Shown here: positions 17,148 through 23,691 of the stretch, piece after piece
Layout of the letters: each line of letters opens with the position of its first letter
Position numbering within the stretch: the stretch's first letter is position 1
Assembly: GCF_003185805.1 (NCBI RefSeq)
Contig: NZ_QHJY01000029.1
Location: 1-35,742, forward strand
Length of the DNA stretch: 35,742 nt
Direction of reading: 5' to 3'
Origin: Caulobacter sp. D5
GTDB taxonomy: Bacteria > Pseudomonadota > Alphaproteobacteria > Caulobacterales > Caulobacteraceae
Notes under the pieces: model-generated
Databases searched by the model: none
The model's input: the letters and a program-made list of their open reading frames with translations, nothing else
What the model was told of the DNA's origin: nothing
Position numbers and translations under genes: made by a program

Positions 17148-18188
17148 TCAGTCGGCTTTCGGGGGATAGGCGTGGGTCTGGCCGCGCGGGTCTTCGACCG
17201 CGCCGTCGTCCAGATAGGTGGGGCCGATCGGAACCTTGCCGTGGCCGTCGGGGATGTCGAGGACGTAGGTCGGCTGGCACAGTCCCGAGAACCGGCCGCG
17301 AATGGCCTTCATCAGCGCCTGGCCTTCCTCGACCGAGGTGCGCAGGTGGCTGGTGCCGGGGGCCAGATCGCCCTGGTGCAGGTAGTAGGGCTTGATCCGC
17401 GTCTCCACGAGCGCCCGCATCAGCGCGCCCAGGCTTTCCGGATCGTCGTTGACGCCCTTCAGCAGCACGGTCTGGCCGATCATCGGCACGCCGGCGTCGA
17501 CCAGCCGTGCGCAGGCGGCGCGGGCGGCGGGCGTCAGTTCGCGGGCGTGGTTGGCGTGCAGGGCCACATAAACCGCCTTGCTGCCGCGCTTCAGCGCCGC
17601 CACCAGCTCGGGCGTCACCGCTTGCGGATCGACGGACGGGATGCGGGTGTGGAAGCGCACGACCTTGACGTGCTCGATCGCCTCCAGCCGGTCCATCAGG
17701 TCGGCGAGGCGGCGCGGCGACAGCACGAAGGGGTCGCCGCCGGTGACGATCACCTCCCAGATCTGCGGGCGGGCGGCGACATAGGCGAAGGCGGCGTCCA
17801 GCTCGGCCGGCGACAGGGTCTTCAGCCCCTCGGGGCCGACCATCTCGCGGCGGAAGCAGAACCGGCAATAGACCGCGCAGGTGTGGGTCGGCTTCAGCAG
17901 CACGCGATCGGGATAGCGGTGGACGATCCCCTCGACCGGGCTGTGGGCGAAGTCGCCGATCGGGTCGGCGCTCTCGGCGGGCAGGGTGGTCAGCTCGGCT
18001 TCGGTCGCCACGAACTGGCGGGCGATCGGGTCGAACGGATCGGCCTCGTCGATCAGCTGGGCCATGTCGGGCGTGATGGCCACCGCGTACTGGGCGGCCA
18101 CGCGCTCCAGCGCCGGTAGGCGTTCGGCGGCGACGAGGCCGGCGTCCGCCAGGGCCCTGGCGCTGCGGATGGTCTTGGCGGCGATCAT
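17148..18188 (-). CDS. epmB: EF-P beta-lysylation lysine 2,3-aminomutase
   Basis: Radical-SAM, PLP-dependent enzyme that isomerises L-lysine to (R)-beta-lysine, the donor for EF-P modification. The 346-residue product has the radical-SAM cluster Cys104-x3-Cys108-x2-Cys111 (CAVYCRFCFRRE), a VTGGDPF strand and the PLP lysine in DIPDGHGKVP (about Lys318). The length matches EpmB (about 342 residues) and not the longer catabolic KamA with its extra oligomerisation tail. EpmA and EF-P genes lie 2-4 kb away, supporting the assignment. The ATG at 18,188 is chosen; a TTG 24 codons upstream would start just outside a repeat and adds an unlikely tail. No strong ribosome-binding site is seen. Confidence 0.88.
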   Translation of the reverse strand: MIAAKTIRSARALADAGLVAAERLPALERVAAQYAVAITPDMAQLIDEADPFDPIARQFVATEAELTTLPAESADPIGDFAHSPVEGIVHRYPDRVLLKPTHTCAVYCRFCFRREMVGPEGLKTLSPAELDAAFAYVAARPQIWEVIVTGGDPFVLSPRRLADLMDRLEAIEHVKVVRFHTRIPSVDPQAVTPELVAALKRGSKAVYVALHANHARELTPAARAACARLVDAGVPMIGQTVLLKGVNDDPESLGALMRALVETRIKPYYLHQGDLAPGTSHLRTSVEEGQALMKAIRGRFSGLCQPTYVLDIPDGHGKVPIGPTYLDDGAVEDPRGQTHAYPPKAD

Positions 18189-18262
18189 GATCGCCGGGGA
18201 TATGCGCCGAACGGGCGAGGTTGGCAAATCTGGGGGCGCGGAACGCGGTCTCACCCTCAACT

Positions 18263-18414
18263 CGTCATCCCGGGCGGAGGGCCGCGAAGCGGACCGCAGA
18301 CCCGGGACCCAGGGGGCTGGGCGCGTTCGCCTTGATCAAGCGCCCCAGCGGTCGCCGACGCATTGCGGCGGCCCCTGGGTCCCGGCTCTACGCTTCGCTC
18401 CGGCCGGGATGACG
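18263..18414. repeat. Dispersed palindromic repeat, family A (second copy)
   Basis: This 152-base element has the same ends (CGTCATCCCGGG / CCGGGATGACG) and inner arms (GGGACCCAGGGG / CCCCTGGGTCCCGG) as 4,803-4,956. Its reverse complement aligns with that copy from end to end with scattered differences. Unlike the other repeats here, it lies between two same-strand genes (the 41-residue gene and epmB), upstream of epmB. Confidence 0.85.
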
Positions 18415-18439
18415 ACGGGGTAGAGAATGAACAGCAACC

Positions 18440-18565
18440 TCACCGCGGGCTGTGCACCGGCACGCTGCCGGGCCAGGGCTCGGCGCGGAAGGGCGAGGAG
18501 GGGGCGCGGTCGATCGCGCCGATCAGGGCGAGCGCCAGGGCGCCGCCGGCAAGCAGCAGTTTCAT
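18440..18565 (-). CDS. Small membrane or secreted peptide (41 aa)
   Basis: A short frame starting ATG at 18,565 with AGGA about 8 bases upstream. The product is a hydrophobic N-terminus (MKLLLAGGALALALIGAI) followed by a Pro/Ser-rich hydrophilic tail of about 23 residues (DRAPSSPFRAEPWPGSV...). It reads like a single-helix membrane peptide or a small exported peptide. The family is unknown. It lies divergent from the LysR gene, with a 129-base gap, and upstream of epmB on the same strand. The start and ribosome-binding site support it; the short length is the main doubt. Confidence 0.45.
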   Translation of the reverse strand: MKLLLAGGALALALIGAIDRAPSSPFRAEPWPGSVPVHSPR

Positions 18566-18694
18566 CGTCGTGGTCCTGTTAGATGCGGTCGCAGGGGAGG
18601 GCGGCCGCAGGGAGACAATCGCAAATTCACCTGGGCTTTACGAACGATGGCTTCTGCGCCAGGTTGTGAGTTCAGCTAACGGAGATGGGTTGCG

Positions 18695-19570
18695 TTGCGC
18701 CTTCCGCCCTTCAGCGCCCTGGTCGCCCTGGAGGCGGCCTACCGCCACCGCAGCTACAGCCGTGCGGCCGACGAGCTGCACGTCACCCATGGCGCGGTCA
18801 GCCAGCAGATCCGCAAGCTGGAGGAAGATCTGGGCGCGGCCCTGTTCCGGCGCGAGGGCAACGGCATGGTCCCCACGCCCACCGCCCGGCGCCTGGCCGA
18901 ACACGTGGCCGAGGCCCTGTCGATCCTGAAGGCCGGGGTCGAGAGCGCCCGCCAGACCCTCGAGGGGCCGCTGGTGGTCAGCGCCACCGCCGCCTTCGCC
19001 AGCCGCTGGCTGGTCACGCGCCTGGCCCGCCTGGCCGCCGACACCGGCGAGGCCGACCTGCAGCTGCGCATCGAGGACCGCAAGGCCGACCTGCGCACCG
19101 ACGGCGTCGACATCGCCCTGCGCTTCGGGCGCGGGCCTTGGGCGGATGTGGAGTCGATCCCGCTGCTGGGCGAGCGATTGTTCCCCGTCTGCTCGCCGGG
19201 GTTCCTCGAAAAGCACCCGATGACCTGTCCGGCCGACCTGCTGACCGTGCCGCTGCTGCGCCACACCGGGGTGCACTGGGCCGTCTGGTTCCGGGGCATG
19301 GGGCTGGAGCCGCCGGCCATGATCACGGGCCTGGCCTTCGACGACACCTCGGTGATGCTCGACGCGGCCGCGCAAGGGATCGGCGTCGCCCTGGCCCGCG
19401 AAGGCCTCTCCGAACGCGACCTGCGCGACGGTCGCCTCGTTCGTCCCTTCCCCGGCGAGGTCGAGGTCGAGACCGGCCACCACGTCGTCTGGCGCGCCGA
19501 CGCGCCCCGGCTGACGCGGATCCTCAAGGTGCGCGACTGGCTGCTGGCGGAAGTGGGGCGGGAGGCATAG
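18695..19570 (+). CDS. LysR-family transcriptional regulator, GcvA-like
   Basis: DNA-binding regulator of 291 residues. The N-terminal winged HTH (about 1-62) reads LPPFSALVALEAAYRHRSYS ... HGAVSQQIRKLEEDLGAALF, the classic LysR recognition region. The effector domain (about 88-285) includes PLVVSATAAFASRWLVTRLA and GVDIALRFGRGPW, typical of the GcvA/AmpR-like branch. The start is a TTG, chosen because GGAGA lies 9 bases upstream (18,681-18,685) and the HTH begins at residue 5; an ATG inside that site is out of frame. No obvious divergent target operon is present apart from the 41-residue peptide gene. Confidence 0.88.
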   Translation: MRLPPFSALVALEAAYRHRSYSRAADELHVTHGAVSQQIRKLEEDLGAALFRREGNGMVPTPTARRLAEHVAEALSILKAGVESARQTLEGPLVVSATAAFASRWLVTRLARLAADTGEADLQLRIEDRKADLRTDGVDIALRFGRGPWADVESIPLLGERLFPVCSPGFLEKHPMTCPADLLTVPLLRHTGVHWAVWFRGMGLEPPAMITGLAFDDTSVMLDAAAQGIGVALAREGLSERDLRDGRLVRPFPGEVEVETGHHVVWRADAPRLTRILKVRDWLLAEVGREA

Positions 19571-19590
19571 GCGCTCTCCCCCACCGCCAT

Positions 19591-19636
19591 CATCCCGGAT
19601 AAGCCCTGCGGGCTTTCCGGGATGACGAGCTTTTTT
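19591..19636 (+). terminator. Hairpin terminator built from a family-A-like end
   Basis: CATCCCGGATAAGCCC pairs with GGGCTTTCCGGGATG across a 3-base loop, then GACGAGC and a run of six T. The T-run makes it a plausible intrinsic terminator for the LysR gene. The CATCCCGG / CCGGGATGACG ends are the same words that bound the family A repeats, so this may be a minimal member. It separates the convergent LysR and VOC genes. Confidence 0.65.
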
Positions 19637-19642
19637 GGGAAG

Positions 19643-20083
19643 TTACTGCCCCGGCCGCCAGTCCGCGCCCGGGATGGTGTTGACCATCCAGGGAATGCCG
19701 AACCTGTCGGTCAGGCTGCCGTAGCCCGGCGACCAGAAGGTGGCCGCGAACGGCATGCCCACCTTGCCGCCCTCGGCCAGGGCGTCGAACACCCGCCTGG
19801 CCTCGGCCGCGTCTTGCGTGTGGAAGGTGACGTCGAAGCCGTTCTTGGGCTTGTCGATGTTGGGGGCGAACTCGGGCGGCATGTCGGCGCCCATCAGCGC
19901 CTGGTCGCCGACGTCCAGCCAGCAGTGCATCAGCCAGTCCTTGTATTTCGGATCGATCGGCATGTCGGGCGGGCCGTCGCCGAACGGCATGGCGGCGGTG
20001 ACCTTGCCGCCCAGCACCTGGGCGTAGAACTCGAAGGCCTGGCGGCACTCGCCCTTGAAGCTGAGGCTGGTGACGATCTTCAT
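19643..20083 (-). CDS. VOC-superfamily PhnB/glyoxalase-like protein (146 aa)
   Basis: Small soluble protein of the vicinal-oxygen-chelate fold. It begins MKIVTSLSFKGECRQAFEFY, the usual first beta-alpha unit of the PhnB-like group. Later motifs are MPFGDGPPDMP, MGADMPPEF and FWSPGYGSLTDRFGIPWMVN, where the aromatic-GxxxDRFG-x-x-W ending is diagnostic. Members of this subgroup often lack a full metal site and the substrate is unknown. AGGGAGAG lies before the ATG. It begins 83 bases after the end of the EpmA gene on the same strand. The frame remains open upstream because of the frameshift in EpmA, but the independent ribosome-binding site marks the true start. Confidence 0.88.
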   Translation of the reverse strand: MKIVTSLSFKGECRQAFEFYAQVLGGKVTAAMPFGDGPPDMPIDPKYKDWLMHCWLDVGDQALMGADMPPEFAPNIDKPKNGFDVTFHTQDAAEARRVFDALAEGGKVGMPFAATFWSPGYGSLTDRFGIPWMVNTIPGADWRPGQ

Positions 20084-20166
20084 GGCGGCTCTCCCTTTCC
20101 GCGTCTGTCCGGACCATAGGACGCCCAGCCGCCGACGGAACCGACATTCCGCCTGAAAAAGAGCGC

Positions 20167-21220
20167 TCAGACCTCCGCCACCGGCACCCACAGCACCTCG
20201 TCGATGCGCCGCGCGCCCGCAGCCAGCAGCACCAGGCGGTCGAAGCCGAGGGCCGAGCCGGCGGCGGCCGGCATGTGCTCCAGGGCCGCCAGGAAGTCGT
20301 CGTCGATGGGGTAGTGCTCGCCGTAGACGCGCTGCTTCTCGTCCATCTCGGCCACGAACCGGCGGCGCTGCTCGGCCGCGTCGGTGAGTTCGCCGAAGGC
20401 GTTGGCCAGCTCCACCCCGCAGGCATAGAGCTCGAAGCGTTCGGCCACGCGCGGGTCCGACGGCTTGGGCCGCGCCAGGGCCGCCTCGGCCGTTGGGGTA
20501 TTCGCACAGCACGGTCGCCCGGCCGATCCCCAGGTTCGGCTCGACCTTCTCGACGATCACCCGGCTGAAGACGTCGGCCCAGGTGTCGTCGGCCGACACC
20601 CGGATCCCCGCCGCGGTGGCCGAGGCCGCCAGGGCGTCGCGGTCGGTCTCTCCGCCTTCGCCGAGGCTCGCCAGCAGGTCGACGCCCGCGTGGCGCTCGA
20701 AGGCCTCCGCCACCGTCAGCCGCTCTGGCGCGGCGAAGGGATCGCAGTCCAGGCCCCGGAAGCTGAACAGCTTCGTGCCCGCCGTCTCCGCCGCCAGGGC
20801 CAGCAGGGCCGCGCAGTCGTCCATCAGCGTCTCGTAGGGCTGCCCGACCCGGTACCATTCCAGCATGGTGAACTCCGGATGGTGCAGCGGCCCGCGTTCC
20901 CGGTTTCGCCACACCTTGCCCAGGCTGAAGATCCGCTCTTCGCCCGCCGCCAGCAGCTTCTTGCAGGCGAATTCCGGCGAGGTGTGCAGGTGCAGGGCCG
21001 CGCGCTCGCCGGCCAGGGTGATCGCTTCGGTCGAGAAGGCGTGCAGGTGCGCCTCGTTGCCGGGCGAGACCTGCAGGCAGGCCGCGTCGATCTCCAGGAA
21101 GTCGCGGCTTTCGAACCAGTCGCGCACCGCCGCCGTGATCCGGTTGCGGGCCAGCAGGAACGGCCGGCGGTCCTGGTGCTTGCGCGGGCTCCACCAGGGA
21201 GAAGGTGAGGGGGCTGTCAC
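20167..21220 (-). pseudogene. epmA: EF-P--(R)-beta-lysine ligase, frameshifted
   Basis: EpmA (GenX/PoxA) is a class II lysyl-tRNA-synthetase paralogue that joins beta-lysine to EF-P. Codons from GTG 21,220 to about 20,495 encode the first two-thirds, including motif 2 (LGKVWRNRERG and HHPEFTMLEWYR). The remainder, including RVAERFELYACGVELANAFG and motif 3 (GFDRLVLLA), is encoded in another frame down to 20,167. Removing one base in the TT at 20,493-20,494 joins them as CEYP-TAEAALARPKPSDP-RVAERFE, in register with E. coli EpmA with no gap. As written the enzyme lacks motif 3 and would be inactive. It could be a real mutation, a sequencing/assembly error or, less likely, recoding. The GTG start has a weak ribosome-binding site. 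Confidence 0.88.
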
Positions 21221-21359
21221 GGGCTGGCTCGGAAAGGGCGAAACGACGGAAGGGCTGGCGATCTAGCCCCGTTCGCTATAGAGGGGCACACGGATTCATC
21301 TGCAATACACGCGCGCGCGGTCTTGAACGCGCCGTCGCCCGATCTTCGAGGACTCTCAC
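21221..21359. promoter_or_regulatory. Divergent promoter region, epmA / efp
   Basis: This 139-base gap holds the promoters for the ligase gene and its protein substrate, EF-P, so the two could be controlled together. A TATAGA at 21,277-21,282 is a possible -10 element for efp but lacks a good -35 partner. GAGGA at 21,348-21,352 is the efp ribosome-binding site. Confidence 0.4.
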
Positions 21360-21926
21360 GTGAAGGTAGCCGCCAGCTCGCTCCGCAAGGGCGCCGTCGT
21401 CGACATGGAAGGCAAGCTCTATGTCGTCCTGACCGTCGACAACATCCACCCCGGCAAGGGCACTCCGGTGACCCAGCTGAACATGCGCCGCATCAGCGAC
21501 GGCGTGAAGGTTTCGGAACGCTACCGCACCACCGAGCAGGTCGAGCGCGCCTTCGTCGACCAGCGCAACCACACCTTCCTGTACCAGGACGGCGAGGGCT
21601 ACCACTTCATGAACCCGGAAACCTACGACCAGGTCGTGGCCTCCGAGGACGTGATCGGCGACGCCGCGCCCTATCTGCAGGAGAACATGACGGTCCAGCT
21701 GTCGACCCACAACGAGGTGCCGATCGCCATCGAACTGCCGCGCACCATGATCCTGGAAGTCGTCGACACCGAACCGTCGGTGAAGGGCCAGACCGCCAGC
21801 TCGTCCTACAAGCCGGCCCTGCTCAGCAACGGCGTCAAGACCACCGTCCCGCCGTACATCGCCGTCGGCACCCGCGTGGTCATCCTGACCGAAGACAACA
21901 CCTATCAGGAACGCGCCAAGGACTGA
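21360..21926 (+). CDS. efp: Translation elongation factor P
   Basis: EF-P binds ribosomes stalled at polyproline and promotes peptide-bond formation. The 188-residue product has the three-beta-barrel layout: an N-terminal KOW-like domain, then [20 protein letters not shown] ... [13 protein letters not shown], and a C-terminal domain ending [18 protein letters not shown]. The tip loop reads HPGKGTPV, with Lys33 at the position beta-lysylated by EpmA in E. coli (Lys34). EpmB and EpmA genes nearby fit this. The start is GTG, with GAGGA 7 bases upstream. The hydroxylase EpmC is not in this window. Confidence 0.97.
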   Translation: MKVAASSLRKGAVVDMEGKLYVVLTVDNIHPGKGTPVTQLNMRRISDGVKVSERYRTTEQVERAFVDQRNHTFLYQDGEGYHFMNPETYDQVVASEDVIGDAAPYLQENMTVQLSTHNEVPIAIELPRTMILEVVDTEPSVKGQTASSSYKPALLSNGVKTTVPPYIAVGTRVVILTEDNTYQERAKD

Positions 21927-21955
21927 TCGTCCTTCACGCGACTGGAACTGACGAA

Positions 21956-21990
21956 CCCCGGCGGCCGCGAGGCCGCCGGGGTTTTTCGTT
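21956..21990 (+). terminator. Intrinsic terminator after efp
   Basis: A perfect 11-base-pair GC stem (CCCCGGCGGCC / GGCCGCCGGGG) with a GCGA tetraloop is followed by TTTTTCGTTTT. It begins 29 bases after the efp stop codon and is the clearest intrinsic terminator in the window. The hydrolase gene ends convergently at 21,997. Confidence 0.92.
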
Positions 21991-21996
21991 TTGGGC

Positions 21997-22932
21997 CTAC
22001 CCCAGCCGCACGAACGTCTCGATGTGCGCGGCGCTCGACACCGGGTGCTGGTGCTGCGGGCCGTGGCCGGCGTTGGGGTAGGTCAGCAGCTGCAGGGTCG
22101 GCAGCTGGTCGTTGAGGGCGTACCAGTTCTCGACCGGGCAGATCAGGTCGTGGTCGCCGCCGATGTGCAGGATGGGGATCGTGGTGGTCTTCAGGATTTC
22201 CAGGATCGGCGGGGCGGGGAACGGATTGGCCTTGGGCGCGTCGCCCAGGCTCTGCGCGGCCCACTGGTAGGGCACGGGCGGCGACAGTTCGGCGGTGCGG
22301 GCGGCGATGCGGTCGTGCGAGGCGCGGGCCGCCGCGCGGCTGGCCGGGCTGTTGGGCTCGAAGAACAGGATCACCTCGTCCTCGAAGTCGTTCTCGCGGG
22401 CGGCGGCCTGGTAGAACAGCGGCTCGGCCAGCTTGGCCGCCGGTCCCGGCGGCGTCGTGCCGATCAGCACCAGGTGGCTGATCTTGCCCGGAAAGATCGA
22501 CAGCGCCGCCTGGGCGGCGATCCCGCCCAGCGACCAGCCCAGCAGCACCACCTTGTCGAGGTTCAGCGCGGCGACCAGGTCGCCGGCGTCCTTGGCCCAG
22601 GAGAACGGGTTCAGCGTCTTCTCGCCGGTCGACAGGCCAAGGCCCGTATAGTCGAAGGTGATGACCCGGAAACCCCGCTGCGCCAGGCTGTCCAGGAACA
22701 GCGGGTCCCAGCTGTCGAGGTTGCCGCGAAAGCGGGTGCACAGCACCAGCGGCGTTCCCTCGCCGACCGAGCGGTAGGCCAGGCGCCGGCCGTTGCTCTG
22801 CACGTAGCGGGTGGGGGCGTTCACGGCGCCGGCGGGAGCGGCCTGCGCCAGCGCCGGCGCGGCCAGGCCCAGCGCCAGTCCCGACAGCAGCACGCCACGG
22901 CGCGAGCCGGCCCAGCGATCGATCGTTTGCAT
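21997..22932 (-). CDS. Secreted alpha/beta-hydrolase (311 aa)
   Basis: Alpha/beta-fold hydrolase with an N-terminal signal peptide (RRGVLLSGLALGLAAPALAQ, about residues 11-30; a Tat-like Arg pair is present). The nucleophile elbow is GWSLGG (Ser134). The acid is probably the Asp in IGGDHDLICP and the base the His in PNAGHGPQ. The oxyanion-side motif (VLCTRFRGNLDSWDPLFL) and FDYTGLGLSTG are typical of the esterase/haloperoxidase-like group. The substrate is unknown. GGAGGA precedes the ATG by 9 bases. It diverges from the MerC gene with a 195-base gap. Confidence 0.9.
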   Translation of the reverse strand: MQTIDRWAGSRRGVLLSGLALGLAAPALAQAAPAGAVNAPTRYVQSNGRRLAYRSVGEGTPLVLCTRFRGNLDSWDPLFLDSLAQRGFRVITFDYTGLGLSTGEKTLNPFSWAKDAGDLVAALNLDKVVLLGWSLGGIAAQAALSIFPGKISHLVLIGTTPPGPAAKLAEPLFYQAAARENDFEDEVILFFEPNSPASRAAARASHDRIAARTAELSPPVPYQWAAQSLGDAPKANPFPAPPILEILKTTTIPILHIGGDHDLICPVENWYALNDQLPTLQLLTYPNAGHGPQHQHPVSSAAHIETFVRLG

Positions 22933-23067
22933 GGCGAGGGTCCTCCAGTCGCTTTGGTCGCGGCCGGACCATCGCCGATCAGGCTTCCCGCGACTTGGAC
23001 GATCCCGCCCGGGGTCGGACGGAGCGGACGCAGCGGAGGCCTTGGCGGAAATTCCGCCGGGCGCCTC

Positions 23068-23096
23068 TTGACTGAGTGTTATGTAATAACATTTAA
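23068..23096 (+). promoter_or_regulatory. Candidate Zur-type operator and promoter for the MerC gene
   Basis: The AT-rich inverted repeat TGTTAT-GTA-ATAACA occupies 23,077-23,091, 36 bases before the MerC-like ATG. It resembles the Zur/Fur-family operators of alphaproteobacteria. TTGACT at 23,068 and ATTTAA at 23,091, 17 bases apart, could be -35 and -10 boxes, putting the palindrome in the spacer where a bound repressor would block transcription. The assignment to Zur is inference. Confidence 0.5.
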
Positions 23097-23127
23097 GTCG
23101 CCTCGACCGCCGTACCCGGAGTTCCGC

Positions 23128-23526
23128 ATGCCCCGCCACAACCACCTGCAACGGGGTCTCGACGGCGCGGCGATCGGGCTTTCGAGCCTGTGTCTCGTGC
23201 ACTGCCTGGCCCTGCCGGTGATGGCGGCCCTGCTGCCGCTGGCGGCGAACCTGTCGCACGCCGAGTGGCTGCACCCGCTGTTCCTGGCCATGGCCGCGCC
23301 GATCTCGGTCTTCGCCCTGGCGCGCTCGGGCAACTGGCGGCGGCCGCGGATGGTGGCGCTGGCCGCCGGGGGCCTGGCCCTGATGACCGCCGGCGCCTTC
23401 GTCCCCATGAGCGACTGGGCCGAAGCCGGCCTGACCAGCCTCGGCGGCCTGATGCTGGCCGGCGTCCACCTGCTGAACGCCCGGATCTGCTCGTGCGCGG
23501 AGCTCACCGCTCAACCTCTCCCATAG
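23128..23526 (+). CDS. MerC-domain inner-membrane protein (132 aa)
   Basis: Small integral membrane protein with about four helices. The first helix carries the MerC-type cysteine motif SSLCLVHCLALP (Cys22, His25, Cys26), and a second Cys pair sits near the C-terminus (RICSCAE). MerC proteins take up mercuric ion, but chromosomal stand-alone members outside mer operons are common and probably handle another metal. The Zur-like palindrome upstream would point to zinc. The ATG at 23,128 has GGAG upstream. The last residues (LTAQPLP) and the TAG stop fall inside a family B repeat arm. Confidence 0.85.
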   Translation: MPRHNHLQRGLDGAAIGLSSLCLVHCLALPVMAALLPLAANLSHAEWLHPLFLAMAAPISVFALARSGNWRRPRMVALAAGGLALMTAGAFVPMSDWAEAGLTSLGGLMLAGVHLLNARICSCAELTAQPLP

Positions 23527-23687
23527 GGAGAGGGAGGGGCCCGCGCCGAAGGCGTGGGAGGGTGAGGGGGTACGCCGCTCGCGGTCCCATCACTCACCTC
23601 TTGTTTTCAGAGGAAGGCGGCCGACGCCGTCACCCCTCACCCTCCCAGGCTGTCGCCTGGGCCCCTCCCTCTCCCCTCCGGGAGAGG
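23515..23687. repeat. Palindromic intergenic repeat, family B variant (CCTCTCCC type)
   Basis: The outer hairpins CCTCTCCC-ATA-GGGAGAGG (23,515-23,533) and CCTCTCCC-CTCC-GGGAGAGG (23,668-23,687) bound the element. Inner GGGAGGGTGAGGGGG and CCCCTCACCCTCCC arms form a larger inverted repeat. It fills the space between the convergent MerC and GH9 genes, overlaps the end of the MerC frame and ends 4 bases before the GH9 stop. The sequence at 35,690-35,742 shares its words. Confidence 0.8.
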
Positions 23688-23691
23688 TGTT

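Noticed and set aside
17148-18188. Catabolic lysine 2,3-aminomutase (KamA)
   Set aside because: The length (346 residues), the missing C-terminal oligomerisation region and the proximity of EpmA and EF-P favour EpmB, and no lysine-fermentation genes are present.
20493-20494. Programmed ribosomal frameshifting in epmA
   Set aside because: The site has no slippery heptamer, stimulatory Shine-Dalgarno or downstream pseudoknot that I can see. A mutation or a sequence error is simpler.
23515-23687. CRISPR array or phage attachment site
   Set aside because: The region is a nested inverted repeat, not direct repeats with unique spacers, and no cas, integrase or tRNA gene is nearby.
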